Assembly (NCBI GenBank): GCA_946480925.1
Contig: CAMLLU010000019.1
Span: 1 to 64,000 of the forward strand
Reading direction: 5' to 3'
From: an uncultured Rivibacter sp.
Lineage (GTDB): Bacteria > Pseudomonadota > Gammaproteobacteria > Burkholderiales > Burkholderiaceae
DNA length: 64,000 bases
The notes under the pieces were generated by a model, which saw only the letters and a list, made by a program, of their open reading frames with translations, ran no database searches and was not told where the DNA came from. A program made the position numbers and the translations under genes. Shown piece by piece: positions 1 through 8,210 of this stretch. Within the stretch, counting starts at the first letter, position 1, and each line of letters opens with the position of its first letter.

Positions 1-2
1 CC

Positions 3-83
3 GGGCGGCAGCAGTTGGAGGAGTTGTTTGCGCAGGAGCGGGTGCAGAGGAGGGAAAGGAAGGTGGAGGGGTGGGGGGACTGA
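3..83 (+). CDS. C-terminal fragment of an unidentified protein (partial)
   Basis: An open frame enters from the left edge and ends at TGA 81-83. Its last 26 residues are charged and helix-like, with LEELFAQERVQRRERK at the core, which looks more like a real C-terminus than the other two frames. No family can be named from so short a piece. It would converge on the malonyl-CoA synthetase gene, with a dispersed repeat between them. The coding call is an inference. Confidence 0.35.
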   Translation, partial: GRQQLEELFAQERVQRRERKVEGWGD

Positions 84-134
84 ACCAACAGCGCACTCGT
101 CAACTGCGGCTCGCTACGCATCGCCAAAAACAAG

Positions 135-350
135 AAGCCTCACGCGCCGGCCTGGGAGGCCGGCACCAGCAGCGCTACTGAGAGGCCAGCGGAACGACGG
201 TACCTTGGGCAAGAGCGCTGAGGCGCACCGCAGTGAATGTCGGGCGGGGTCTCAAGAGAAGCAAAGGGCCGAATGCGGTTTCAGGCCCTCTTCATTGGTG
301 ACTTTCTTCTGGGCCCTGCAGAAGAAAGTTACCCGCCTGCCGGGGCGGAT
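135..350. repeat. Dispersed ~215-bp intergenic repeat, copy 1
   Basis: This stretch is closely matched by 35612-35825. Shared landmarks in order are a GCCGGCCT-GGG-AGGCCGGC hairpin, the block AACGACGGTACCTTGGGC, the block GAATGTCGGGCGGGG, and a second hairpin at 301-329 with an 11-bp stem (ACTTTCTTCTG / CAGAAGAAAGT). It lies downstream of matB, where it could work as a transcription terminator. It has no coding potential that I trust. The rest of 84-408 holds nothing else recognisable. Confidence 0.75.
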
Positions 351-408
351 TCCCGGCGGGCTGCCTCCTCGACAAAACACCCCACCACGAAAGCACCCCC
401 CAAAAAAC

Positions 409-1941
409 TCAAGCAACAACAAACACCCCCTCATGCTCCTTCCTCAACAAATTCTTCTGCACCTTCCCCATCGCATTCCGCGGCAACTCCCCCACCACGA
501 ACAACCGCTTCGGCACCTTGTAGTTCGCAATCTGCCGCTTCAGCTGCCCCAGCAAAGCCGCCTCTTCCAACAAGGCCCCCGGCCTGGGCACCACCACCGC
601 GATCACCCCCTCGCCGAAGTCCGGATGCGGCACCCCCACCACCGCAGACTCCGCCACGCCCTCCGTGTCGTTCAGGTAGCTCTCGATCTCGGCAGGGTAG
701 ACGTTGTACCCCCCGGTGATGATCAAGTCCTTGCTGCGCCCCACGATCGTGAGGTAGCCCTTCGCATCGAAACGCCCCACGTCGCCGGTCTTGAACCAGC
801 CGTCTGAGGTGAACTCCTCTGCCGTCTTCTCCGGCATGCGCCAGTAGCCGGCAAACACGTTCGGCCCCTTCACTTCCACGTTGCCGATCTCGTCGGCCGG
901 CAGCGGCTGGCTCCGCTCACCCACCACGCGGATCTGCACGCCCGGCAGCGGCTTGCCTACAGTGCCGCCCACACGCTCACCGTCGCTGGCGCGGCAAGGG
1001 TTGGACGACAGCATCACCGTCTCGCTCATGCCGTAACGCTCGAGGATGGTGTGGCCCGTGCGCTCCTGCCAGTCGCGGAAGGTTTCGATGAGCAGCGGCG
1101 CCGAGCCCGAGATGAACAGGCGCATGTGCGAGCAGGCCGCGCGCGTGAGGCCGGGCTCGGAAAGCAGGCGCACGTACAACGTGGGCACGCCCATGAAGAC
1201 CGTGGCGCGCGGCAGCCGCTCGATCACGGCATGCGGTTCGAACTTCGACAGCCACAGCATCGTGCTGCCGTTGAGCAACGCGCCGTGCGAGGCGACGAAC
1301 AGGCCATGCACGTGGAAGATGGGCAGCGCGTGGATCAGCACGTCACCAGGCTGCCAGTCCCAGTAGTCCTTCAGCGTTAGCGCGTTCGACAGCAGGTTGC
1401 CGTGCGTCAGCATCGCGCCCTTGCTGCGGCCGGTGGTGCCCGAGGTGTAGAGGATGGCGGCCAGCTCGTCGGCGCGCTTCACGGCCACATCGTGCTCGTC
1501 GCTCATGTGCGCGGCGCGCTCGAGCAGCGAGCCGGTGCGGTCGTCGTTGAGCGTGAACACGTGCTTCACGCCGGCCTTGAACGCGAGCTTGCTGACCCAG
1601 GGGAAGTTGCGGCCGCTGCACACCACCACGCCGGGCTCGGCATTGCCGATGAAGTATTCGAGCTCGGCTTGCTGGTAGGCGGTGTTGAGCGGCAGGTACA
1701 CGAGGCCGGCGCGCAGCGTGGCGAGGTACAGCAGCAGCCCCTCGACCGACTTGTCGGTGTGGGCCGCCACGCGCGAGCCTTCGGGCAGCTTCAATGAAGC
1801 CAGCAGGTTGGCCAGCATCGCGGTGGCGCGCTCGAGGTCGCGCCAGGTGTAGGTGAGGCCGTTGTCGGTTTCGATCGCAGTGCCCTCGGGCCGCGACAGG
1901 AAGGCCGCCCTCAGCGCGGCAAACAGGTTCTCGTTGTGCAT
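409..1941 (-). CDS. matB: Malonyl-CoA synthetase (malonate--CoA ligase)
   Basis: This 510-residue ANL-superfamily enzyme should activate malonate with ATP and CoA in the cytoplasm. The A3 phosphate-binding loop YTSGTTGRSKG is at residues 165-175. Further on are YGMSE (A5), GWFKTGD (A7), GRSKDLIITGGYNVYP (A8) and PRNAMGKVQKN, which carries the catalytic lysine. The ATG at 1941 lies 8 bp after the stop of the upstream hydratase gene; longer upstream frames are shadows. MatB is assigned over a generic acyl-CoA ligase because malonyl-CoA decarboxylase and a GntR regulator are in the same operon, matching known matABR clusters. Confidence 0.92.
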   Translation of the reverse strand: MHNENLFAALRAAFLSRPEGTAIETDNGLTYTWRDLERATAMLANLLASLKLPEGSRVAAHTDKSVEGLLLYLATLRAGLVYLPLNTAYQQAELEYFIGNAEPGVVVCSGRNFPWVSKLAFKAGVKHVFTLNDDRTGSLLERAAHMSDEHDVAVKRADELAAILYTSGTTGRSKGAMLTHGNLLSNALTLKDYWDWQPGDVLIHALPIFHVHGLFVASHGALLNGSTMLWLSKFEPHAVIERLPRATVFMGVPTLYVRLLSEPGLTRAACSHMRLFISGSAPLLIETFRDWQERTGHTILERYGMSETVMLSSNPCRASDGERVGGTVGKPLPGVQIRVVGERSQPLPADEIGNVEVKGPNVFAGYWRMPEKTAEEFTSDGWFKTGDVGRFDAKGYLTIVGRSKDLIITGGYNVYPAEIESYLNDTEGVAESAVVGVPHPDFGEGVIAVVVPRPGALLEEAALLGQLKRQIANYKVPKRLFVVGELPRNAMGKVQKNLLRKEHEGVFVVA

Positions 1942-1948
1942 CGTTGGC

Positions 1949-2728
1949 TCACTTTGTTTTGCGGTTGCGCTCACCCAGGAAGCGGGCCACGCCCTCCCGG
2001 TGGTGTGCCGCGCCGGCATAGGCGAAGTGGTGCGCGCGTTCGATGGCGCTCGGGCCGCCATTCTGTAGCTGGCGCAAGGTGCGCTTGTTGGCTCGCGCCA
2101 CTTCGAGCGACAGCGACATGACGCGCTCTGCCGTGGCCAGCGCCTCCGCCTCGCAGTCGTCTGCCAGCCGGTGCAGCAGGCCGCGTTGCAGCGCGGTGCG
2201 CGCATCCACGAAGCCGGCTTCGAGCAGCAGCTCGGCCACGGTGTCGCGGCCCGCCGCACGCAGCACCACGGCCAGCTCGTCGGGCGCCATCGGGAAGCCC
2301 AGCTTCGCGATGGGTGCACCGAAACGCGCCGTCGGGCTCGAAATGCGGATGTCGCAGCAGCAGGCGATCTCCAGCCCGCCGCCCACGCACGCCCCTTCGA
2401 TCTGCGCGACGAGCGGCACGTCGGTGGCCAGCAGCGCGGCCAGCGCGGGGGCGATCACGTCTTCGTGGTAGCGGCGCAGGCTCTCGGCTTCGAAGCGGAA
2501 GCCCGGGAACTCCTCGATGTCGGCACCGGCCGCGAAGTTGCCGCCCTCGCCTCGTACGATGACTGCCGCCAGCGGCGGCCCCGCCTCGTCGTTGAACGAG
2601 GCGGCCAGCTCGCGCAGCCGCTGCCACATCGCCACGCTGATGGCGTTGAGCTTGCCGGCGTTCGCGAGCGTGAGCAGTCCCACCTCGGAATAGCCGACGT
2701 GCCGCTCGAAGCGGATCTCTCCAGCCAT
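1949..2728 (-). CDS. Enoyl-CoA hydratase/isomerase family protein
   Basis: This 259-residue crotonase-fold protein carries an oxyanion-hole region around NFAAGADIEEF and the segment EGACVGGGLEIACCCDIRI, which contains the first crotonase glutamate. The second catalytic glutamate of true hydratases, normally in an FxxPE motif, is absent: this protein reads FGAPIAKLGFP. It may therefore be an isomerase, thioesterase or decarboxylase-like member. The start at 2728 has a GGAAGG ribosome site upstream. It sits between the Bug receptor and matB, so it probably acts on a CoA ester linked to malonate or a related diacid, but the reaction is unknown. Confidence 0.8.
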   Translation of the reverse strand: MAGEIRFERHVGYSEVGLLTLANAGKLNAISVAMWQRLRELAASFNDEAGPPLAAVIVRGEGGNFAAGADIEEFPGFRFEAESLRRYHEDVIAPALAALLATDVPLVAQIEGACVGGGLEIACCCDIRISSPTARFGAPIAKLGFPMAPDELAVVLRAAGRDTVAELLLEAGFVDARTALQRGLLHRLADDCEAEALATAERVMSLSLEVARANKRTLRQLQNGGPSAIERAHHFAYAGAAHHREGVARFLGERNRKTK

Positions 2729-2750
2729 TGCTGCCTTCCGGTGGAATCGG

Positions 2751-3728
2751 TCAATCCAGCGTCGCGCCGGAAGCCTTGGCCACCTCGCCCCAGCGCTTGA
2801 CCTCGGCCGCCACGAAGTCGCCGAAAGCCTTGCCGGCCATCGTGGGCGTTTCCGAGCCGAGACCCGTCCACGTGGCCTTGAGCTCCGGCGTGGCAAAGGC
2901 CTTGGCCAGCTCGGCGTTCATGCGGTCCACCACCTCCTTGGGCGTTCCCTTGGGGGCCCACAGGCCATACCACGTGCTCACCTGGTAGGAAGGCACACCG
3001 CCTTCCACCGAGGTGGGAATGTCCGGGAAGCCTGGCGCGCGCTTCTCGGCCGCCACGGCCAGCGCCTTGATGCGCCCGCCCTTGATGTGCCCGGCCGACG
3101 AGCCGAGGCCGTCGAACATCAGGTCCACCTGGCCTGCCATCAGGTCTTGCAGCGCCGGGCCCGCGCCGCGGTACGGGATGTGCGTGATGAAGGTCTTGGT
3201 CTGCAGCTTGAAGAGTTCACCCGCGAGATGGTGCGAAGTGCCGTTGCCCGCCGAGCCGTAGTTGAGCTTGCCCGGGTTGGCCTTGGCATAGGCCAGCAGC
3301 TCCTTCAGGTCCTTGGCCGGCACGCGCTGCGGGTTCACCACGATGACCTGCGGCACCTTCGAGATGAGCGCCACCGGCACGAAGTCGGTGAGGATGTTGT
3401 AGTCGAGCTTGGGGTACATGGCGGGCGCAATGGCGTGGTGCACCGCGCCCATGAAGAAGGTGTAGCCGTCGGGTGCAGCGCGCGAGGCGAGCGAGGCACC
3501 CACGGTGCCGCCGGCGCCGCCCTTGTTGTCGATGAGCACCTGGGTGCCCAGCTGCCTGGTGAGCTGCGCCGAAAGCGGCCGCGCGAAGGCATCGGTGCCC
3601 CCCCCCGCCGGGAAGGGCACGACGATGGTGATGGGTTTGCTGGGCCAGGCCTGCGCTGCGGCCCAGGGCGCGGCCAGCGCGGCCGCTGCGGCCACCAGGG
3701 CCTTCATTGCAAAACGACGTGTGTTCAT
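2751..3728 (-). CDS. Bug-family (TctC-type) tripartite tricarboxylate receptor
   Basis: This 325-residue periplasmic solute-binding protein begins with a Sec signal (MNTRRFAMKALVAAAAALAA, ending near AAAQA). It shows the Bug landmarks WPSKPITIVVPFPAGGGTD, DNKGGAGGTVGA, AAPDGYT, YGSAGNGTSHHLAGE and HIPYRGAGPALQDL. The start is chosen for an AGGAG site 8 bp upstream. No TctA or TctB membrane partner lies nearby, which is common for Bug proteins. Its place in the operon suggests that it captures malonate or a similar short dicarboxylate; this is inference. Confidence 0.9.
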   Translation of the reverse strand: MNTRRFAMKALVAAAAALAAPWAAAQAWPSKPITIVVPFPAGGGTDAFARPLSAQLTRQLGTQVLIDNKGGAGGTVGASLASRAAPDGYTFFMGAVHHAIAPAMYPKLDYNILTDFVPVALISKVPQVIVVNPQRVPAKDLKELLAYAKANPGKLNYGSAGNGTSHHLAGELFKLQTKTFITHIPYRGAGPALQDLMAGQVDLMFDGLGSSAGHIKGGRIKALAVAAEKRAPGFPDIPTSVEGGVPSYQVSTWYGLWAPKGTPKEVVDRMNAELAKAFATPELKATWTGLGSETPTMAGKAFGDFVAAEVKRWGEVAKASGATLD

Positions 3729-3745
3729 CCTCTGTCTCCTCTTTC

Positions 3746-3831
3746 CCGGTAGTGACCAGTGACAGTGACCCGTGACACGTGGCTTGTGACCTGGGTATCC
3801 ACCAGTCACAAGTCACTGGTTACCGGTCACA
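3746..3831. repeat. GTGACCAGTGACC-type palindromic repeat, copy 1
   Basis: The gap between the Bug receptor and malonyl-CoA decarboxylase is filled by alternating GTGAC and GTCAC words that form nested inverted repeats. The outer arms are near 3747-3764 and 3812-3826, and an inner arm pair is CTTGTGAC / GTCACAAG. The right end overlaps the decarboxylase stop codon. A shorter relative occurs at 27207-27243. Such structures between operon genes may tune transcript stability. Confidence 0.7.
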
Positions 3832-5170
3832 GCTTTTGCGTGATGCGTCTGGCAGAGACCACCTCGCCGTTCATGAAGCGCTCGTGGCGTTCTTCCACTT
3901 CGGCCAGATCGTAGAGGTAGTTGACCATGAGGCCCAGCGACTGCTTCAGGCCCTTGCGGCTCTTGTCGGCCGCCCAGTTGAGCCGCTCCAGCCGCGCGCC
4001 GTTGCCGAGGTGGAACTTGGCCACCGCGTTGCCCCGCGGCGTGACCGATTCGTGCGCGAGGTAGTGCGTGGCCAGCAGCTCGATGGCTTCGCGCAGCGCG
4101 GGCTCGGCAGACTCCACGTCGAAACCGCTCAGGCTGGAGAGATCCGCACCGAAGCGCTCGCGCAGCAATGCGTCAGCTTCGGCGAGCTTCTCGCGCAGGC
4201 GCGGCCGCACGTCGGTGCGTTCGGCCCAGCCGCCGCTGCCACGCAGCCACTCGGTGAAGCCCGGGACGGGCGACAGCGTGCAGAAGGTGCGCAGCTGCGG
4301 GAATTCGGCCTTCAGGTGTTCGGCCACCCGCTTGATGAGGAAGTTGCCGAGCGACACGCCCTTCAGCCCCGGCTGGCAGTTGCTGATGGAATAGAACGTC
4401 GCCACCTTGAAGCTGCGGGGCGCCAGCGCGGCAGAGCCCGGGTCGATGAGCGGGCCGATCGCTTCGGGCATCTCCGGCACGAGCGCCACCTCCACGAAGA
4501 TCAGCGGCTCCTCGGGCAATTGGGGGTGGAAGAACGCGAAGCACCGGCGATCGGGCTGCAGGCGCCGGCGCAGGTCGTTCCAGCCGTCGATGGCGTGCAC
4601 GGCCTCGTGCTCGATGATGCGTTCGAGCAGCGCCGCCGGCGAGCGCCAGTCCACCTGCTCCATCTGCAAGAAGCCCGCGTTGAACCACGACGACAGCAGG
4701 TGCTGGAAGTCGGCCTCCACCGCCAGCAGCTCGGGGCGCGTCTTCAGCACCTCGAGCAGCGCCCGGCGCAGTTTCACGATGGCCGCGGTGCCGCCCGGCG
4801 CACGGTTGAGCCGGCGCAACAGCTCCTGGCGCGGCGGCTCGGCGGCCGTGGTGAGCCCGATGAGATTGGCCGCGCTGGGCTCCTGCGCATAACGTTGCGC
4901 GGCGGTGAGCACGGCCATCGGCTCGGGGCCGAACTGGCTTTCTAGCAGCTCGAAAAAGGCCAGGCGCTGCTCGGGCACCAGCGCCATCAGGTCTTCGCGC
5001 AGCTCGGAGGCAATGGCCACGCTGTTGGCTTCGCCGCGCTCGGACAGCAGGCGCCGGCAGGTGGCGGCCACACGGTTGAGCCGGCGCGCTTCTGCCGCCG
5101 GGCTGCTGGGCCGCGGCTGGCTGCGCACGGCAGCCTCATTGCGGGAGCTGAAGGAAGGTAGACCGAACAT
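3827..5170 (-). CDS. Malonyl-CoA decarboxylase
   Basis: This 447-residue protein matches malonyl-CoA decarboxylase throughout and should convert malonyl-CoA to acetyl-CoA and CO2. Family landmarks are AFFHPQLPEEPLIFVEVAL, FYSISNCQPGLKGVSLGNFL, FCTLSPVPGF with the conserved serine, VAKFHLGNGARLERLNW with the conserved histidine, and SLGLMVNYLYDL near the C-terminus. The N-terminal half is the helical oligomerisation domain. An AGGAG site precedes the ATG at 5170. It lies 33 bp after the GntR gene and heads the structural part of the malonate operon. In rhizobia the matching gene is called matA. Confidence 0.93.
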   Translation of the reverse strand: MFGLPSFSSRNEAAVRSQPRPSSPAAEARRLNRVAATCRRLLSERGEANSVAIASELREDLMALVPEQRLAFFELLESQFGPEPMAVLTAAQRYAQEPSAANLIGLTTAAEPPRQELLRRLNRAPGGTAAIVKLRRALLEVLKTRPELLAVEADFQHLLSSWFNAGFLQMEQVDWRSPAALLERIIEHEAVHAIDGWNDLRRRLQPDRRCFAFFHPQLPEEPLIFVEVALVPEMPEAIGPLIDPGSAALAPRSFKVATFYSISNCQPGLKGVSLGNFLIKRVAEHLKAEFPQLRTFCTLSPVPGFTEWLRGSGGWAERTDVRPRLREKLAEADALLRERFGADLSSLSGFDVESAEPALREAIELLATHYLAHESVTPRGNAVAKFHLGNGARLERLNWAADKSRKGLKQSLGLMVNYLYDLAEVEERHERFMNGEVVSARRITQKL

Positions 5171-5203
5171 CTGGAGCTCCTGCGTCTGCTGCTGTTGGGT
5201 GGG

Positions 5204-5923
5204 TCAGGCCCTGGCCTTGCCGCGACGCGCAAGCCTGGCGGCCGCCGCGGCCTCGGTGGCCCGCAGTTCCTTCAGCGCCGCCAGTTGCGCCATGAGGTGG
5301 TCGTGCATCAATTGCGCGGCACGAGGGGCGTCGCGCGCCACCAGTGCGTCGATGAGCGCGCGGTGCTCGCCGATGGAGTCGTCGATGCGCCCCGGCCGCG
5401 CGAGCTGCCGGCCACGCAGCAGCCGCATGAACACGCGCAATTGATCGGTCGCCCGCGACAGCCACGGGTTGCCGGCCGCCGCCTGCACGCGCGTGTGGAA
5501 CACGTGGTTGGCGCGGTAGTACCCCTCGGCGTCATGCGCGGCGGCGGTCATCTCCAGGTCTTCGTGCAGACGCTGCAACTCAGCCAGCTGCGCGTCGCTG
5601 GCGTGTTGCGCGGCCTCGTAGGCACAGCGCCCTTCGAGCAAGGCCATCACAGGGAACAGCCGCTCGGCGTCGTCTTCCGACACCTCGGTGACCACGCAGC
5701 CACGCCGCGGCTGCAGCGTCACCAGCCCTTCGGCAGCCAGCACCTTGAGCGCTTCACGCAAGGGCGTGCGGCTGATGCCCCACTCGCGCGCCAGCGCCTG
5801 CTCGTCGATCCACTGGCCGGGCGCGAGCTGGCGTTCGAAGATGAGCGCTCGCAGCCGTGAGGCCACCTCCTCATGCAGGGAGACCGTGCGGATCGCGGAG
5901 GTGAGCTCGCTGAGGTCGGCCAT
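5204..5923 (-). CDS. GntR-family (FCD) transcriptional regulator, MatR-like
   Basis: This 239-residue regulator has an N-terminal GntR winged helix: LHEEVASRLRALIFERQL, then the recognition region EQALAREWGISRTPLREALK, ending in QPRRGCVV. A helical FCD effector-binding domain fills residues 80-220, with candidate metal or ligand histidines in NHVFH and EHRALIDAL. It is the first gene of the minus-strand malonate operon, so it probably senses malonate or malonyl-CoA and controls its own operon. The AT-rich stretch 5931-5965 just upstream is the likely promoter and operator zone. Confidence 0.88.
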   Translation of the reverse strand: MADLSELTSAIRTVSLHEEVASRLRALIFERQLAPGQWIDEQALAREWGISRTPLREALKVLAAEGLVTLQPRRGCVVTEVSEDDAERLFPVMALLEGRCAYEAAQHASDAQLAELQRLHEDLEMTAAAHDAEGYYRANHVFHTRVQAAAGNPWLSRATDQLRVFMRLLRGRQLARPGRIDDSIGEHRALIDALVARDAPRAAQLMHDHLMAQLAALKELRATEAAAAARLARRGKARA

Positions 5924-6086
5924 GACGAAAACTTAGCATCAAGAATTCATAATTACAACCACAGGAAACCCGCAGAACCCAGGCGTAGCGGCGTGGCACG
6001 CAGTGAAGCGCGTCATCGAGCGGCACGCCGGGTCTGCGCGGCGACGACGACCCGGCGGTCGTCGATCGAGGCCCCGGCACAGCGGC

Positions 6087-6111
6087 TTCGCCTCGCTCGC
6101 CACCATTTCGC
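6087..6111 (+). promoter_or_regulatory. Perfect PIP (hrp) box, TTCGC-N15-TTCGC
   Basis: TTCGC at 6087-6091 and TTCGC at 6107-6111 are separated by exactly 15 bases. This is the plant-inducible-promoter element bound by AraC-type HrpX/HrpB regulators in Xanthomonas, Ralstonia and Acidovorax. A -10-like hexamer fitting YANNNT (CATCCT, 6143-6148) follows after 31 bp, the usual spacing in those systems. The box lies 87 bp upstream of the ATG of the candidate effector gene. The match is seen directly; the regulatory role is inferred. Confidence 0.65.
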
Positions 6112-6198
6112 CACAAAGGGCACTCCACGCAGTGCGGCAGCACATCCTGTGGATCTTTCATCGCAACCGGAACGTATGGCGTTGCAAGGGAGTGCTTG

Positions 6199-8184
6199 AT
6201 GTCGGGCTGTGGAACTTCGGGGGTCGGCCGAGGCGGCGTGTCGCCTGCCAGGGGGCCGGTCGGCACGCAAGGCACCGAAGGATCGTCCGACGTCGCCCGC
6301 AGCGGCACGCCCACGACAGCCGCCTCGGCATTGCTGCCACATCGTCCTTTGCCCCCCTCTTCCGCAGAATCGGGTGCGGCCCAGGAGGCCAGGAGGGTGG
6401 ACCTGCCGAGCCTGCGCCCGGCGGAAGCGGCGTCCAGCAGATCGACTCGCAACGATCCCGCATCGGATTTCAGAACGCTCGCATTGCGGCTGCAGGTCGC
6501 CCACAACGTTGTCACCAGACAGGATGACCCCGCCCGGGCCGAGCAGGTGCTGCAAGCCGAACTGCCATTGGTGAAGCAGGCCTTCGACCTCTACAAGGCT
6601 CTGTCCAGGCTGGGAGATGGGGCCAGCCCTGAGGTCAAGGCCGCCCTGCAGAAGCACGGCCACGGACTCCCGCGGTATTGCTACACGCTCGCCATGCGGC
6701 GGCTGCTTCAGATAGACGAGGTCATGAAGGCATCCAGCCCCAAGGACTTGCCCGCGTTGAAGCAGGAATGCGCAGCCTGCGCCGACCTGATAAGGAAAGC
6801 CCGCCACACGCTCGAATCGGAGAAGAGCTCCTCCGAAGAACTCGCCGCCGGCACGCTCATCCTGCCGGCAAGGAAGAGGGAGGAAGCGACGGTTGCAGAA
6901 GTTCGACGCCGCATCGATAGACAACTGATGCTGGCGAACCTCACACGCGTCCTGAACTTCCAGACGCTGCCGACGGCGTTGCGGCATTCGGCCAACGAAC
7001 TGACGTTGGCCGCAGGTGAGGCCGCGACGTTGACAACAGCAGCTGGCGAGGCCGATGGCAGCGAGGGCCTCGGCAAACGCAAGGCGGCCTTGAGGGCCAT
7101 CGAAAACGTCGACGACCTGGCCGATCGTTTTGCGGTGCAGGTCGTGCAGAGCTGGGACTGCCCGGCCGACCAATGGCAGGGCATGATCGACTTCGCGCAC
7201 TCGTTGAAAGACGCCTTGACAGGGTTGCGTGAAATGGCTGACCTGCACGCGGCGCATGTGCCGCTGGGTGAAGCACAGGAGCCTCGAAAGGCGCCCTCCG
7301 ACGCACCATTGCCGGCTGCCTCGCCCGATGCGGCTGAGCCATCGAAGAGCAAGAAAAAAAGAAGCAAGGCCGCCACAGGCGCCCCGACCTCGCTCGCTCA
7401 GCGGGACACGGTTCTCAACAAGGTTCACGAGATGCTGGACCAGCGCAAGCTGTCGCTGGAATTGACCGATCGGTTCAATGGCGACCCGCCGGCCATTGCC
7501 CTTGCCATGGGCAGACTGACCGTGGCCGACACAGCAGACGGGCCGCCCACCGGCAACCCCATCGAAATCGCCAACGAGGCCCGGAAGTCAGCCAGGCGCT
7601 GGTTCGGCCGCAAGGAGCCGCTGAACGCCCTTCGTCAACAACTGCAAACGCAGCTGGAGGCACACCCCGGCGACGGCAAGCTGCAGGACGCGATCTCGCA
7701 GATCGAGGATCGCCTGCAGGCACTGAGCAGGGTGAGCCAGCGCATCCACCACGACGAGGCCGATGCACTCAAGAACCATGAAGCACCGATCGCGGCGCAT
7801 TTGCAACGCCTGCTGAAGATGAGCGAGATCGCCGGCGTCAGCGAGCCGAAGAAGCTGGACTCCTTCGGCGACGAGGGTGACCGCGGCAGGCTCTTCGAGA
7901 TGGAGATCCGGCCCCAGCCGCTGGCCACCGGAGAAGAAGCCTTGCCGTTGTTCCTGCACGTGCACACGGCGCAGCCTGTGACCGCCGAGGAATGTCTGGC
8001 CGTGCCCTTCGAGTCCTTCACCGCGGTTCACGTCAAGACGCAGGCGCAGCGCGGCCTGGGCCGCCGGTGGGAAGAGTTTCAGAGGGCGCTCGGCCACGCT
8101 GATGCCAAGGTGCACCGCGGCGAGGTGGACGAACAGCTGCTGAAGCAGCTGCTGGAGGCCGGCCCGCTGGCGCCGCCCCAGTAG
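6199..8184 (+). CDS. Candidate type III secretion effector, large helical protein
   Basis: This 661-residue protein has no signal peptide or membrane segment. Residues 1-90 are rich in Gly, Ser, Pro, Thr and Ala with few acidic residues at the extreme N-terminus, as in type III secretion signals. The rest is alpha-helical and charged. A basic KSKKKRSK tract near residue 375 splits it into two halves. ATG 6199 is preceded by AAGGGAG; a TTG one codon earlier is less likely. The upstream PIP box links it to an hrp regulon. Length and style resemble the XopP/RipH effector family, but I cannot confirm that. No secretion genes lie in the window. Confidence 0.6.
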   Translation: MSGCGTSGVGRGGVSPARGPVGTQGTEGSSDVARSGTPTTAASALLPHRPLPPSSAESGAAQEARRVDLPSLRPAEAASSRSTRNDPASDFRTLALRLQVAHNVVTRQDDPARAEQVLQAELPLVKQAFDLYKALSRLGDGASPEVKAALQKHGHGLPRYCYTLAMRRLLQIDEVMKASSPKDLPALKQECAACADLIRKARHTLESEKSSSEELAAGTLILPARKREEATVAEVRRRIDRQLMLANLTRVLNFQTLPTALRHSANELTLAAGEAATLTTAAGEADGSEGLGKRKAALRAIENVDDLADRFAVQVVQSWDCPADQWQGMIDFAHSLKDALTGLREMADLHAAHVPLGEAQEPRKAPSDAPLPAASPDAAEPSKSKKKRSKAATGAPTSLAQRDTVLNKVHEMLDQRKLSLELTDRFNGDPPAIALAMGRLTVADTADGPPTGNPIEIANEARKSARRWFGRKEPLNALRQQLQTQLEAHPGDGKLQDAISQIEDRLQALSRVSQRIHHDEADALKNHEAPIAAHLQRLLKMSEIAGVSEPKKLDSFGDEGDRGRLFEMEIRPQPLATGEEALPLFLHVHTAQPVTAEECLAVPFESFTAVHVKTQAQRGLGRRWEEFQRALGHADAKVHRGEVDEQLLKQLLEAGPLAPPQ

Positions 8185-8210
8185 CGCGAAAGGGCCTGCG
8201 GCGCGGCCGC

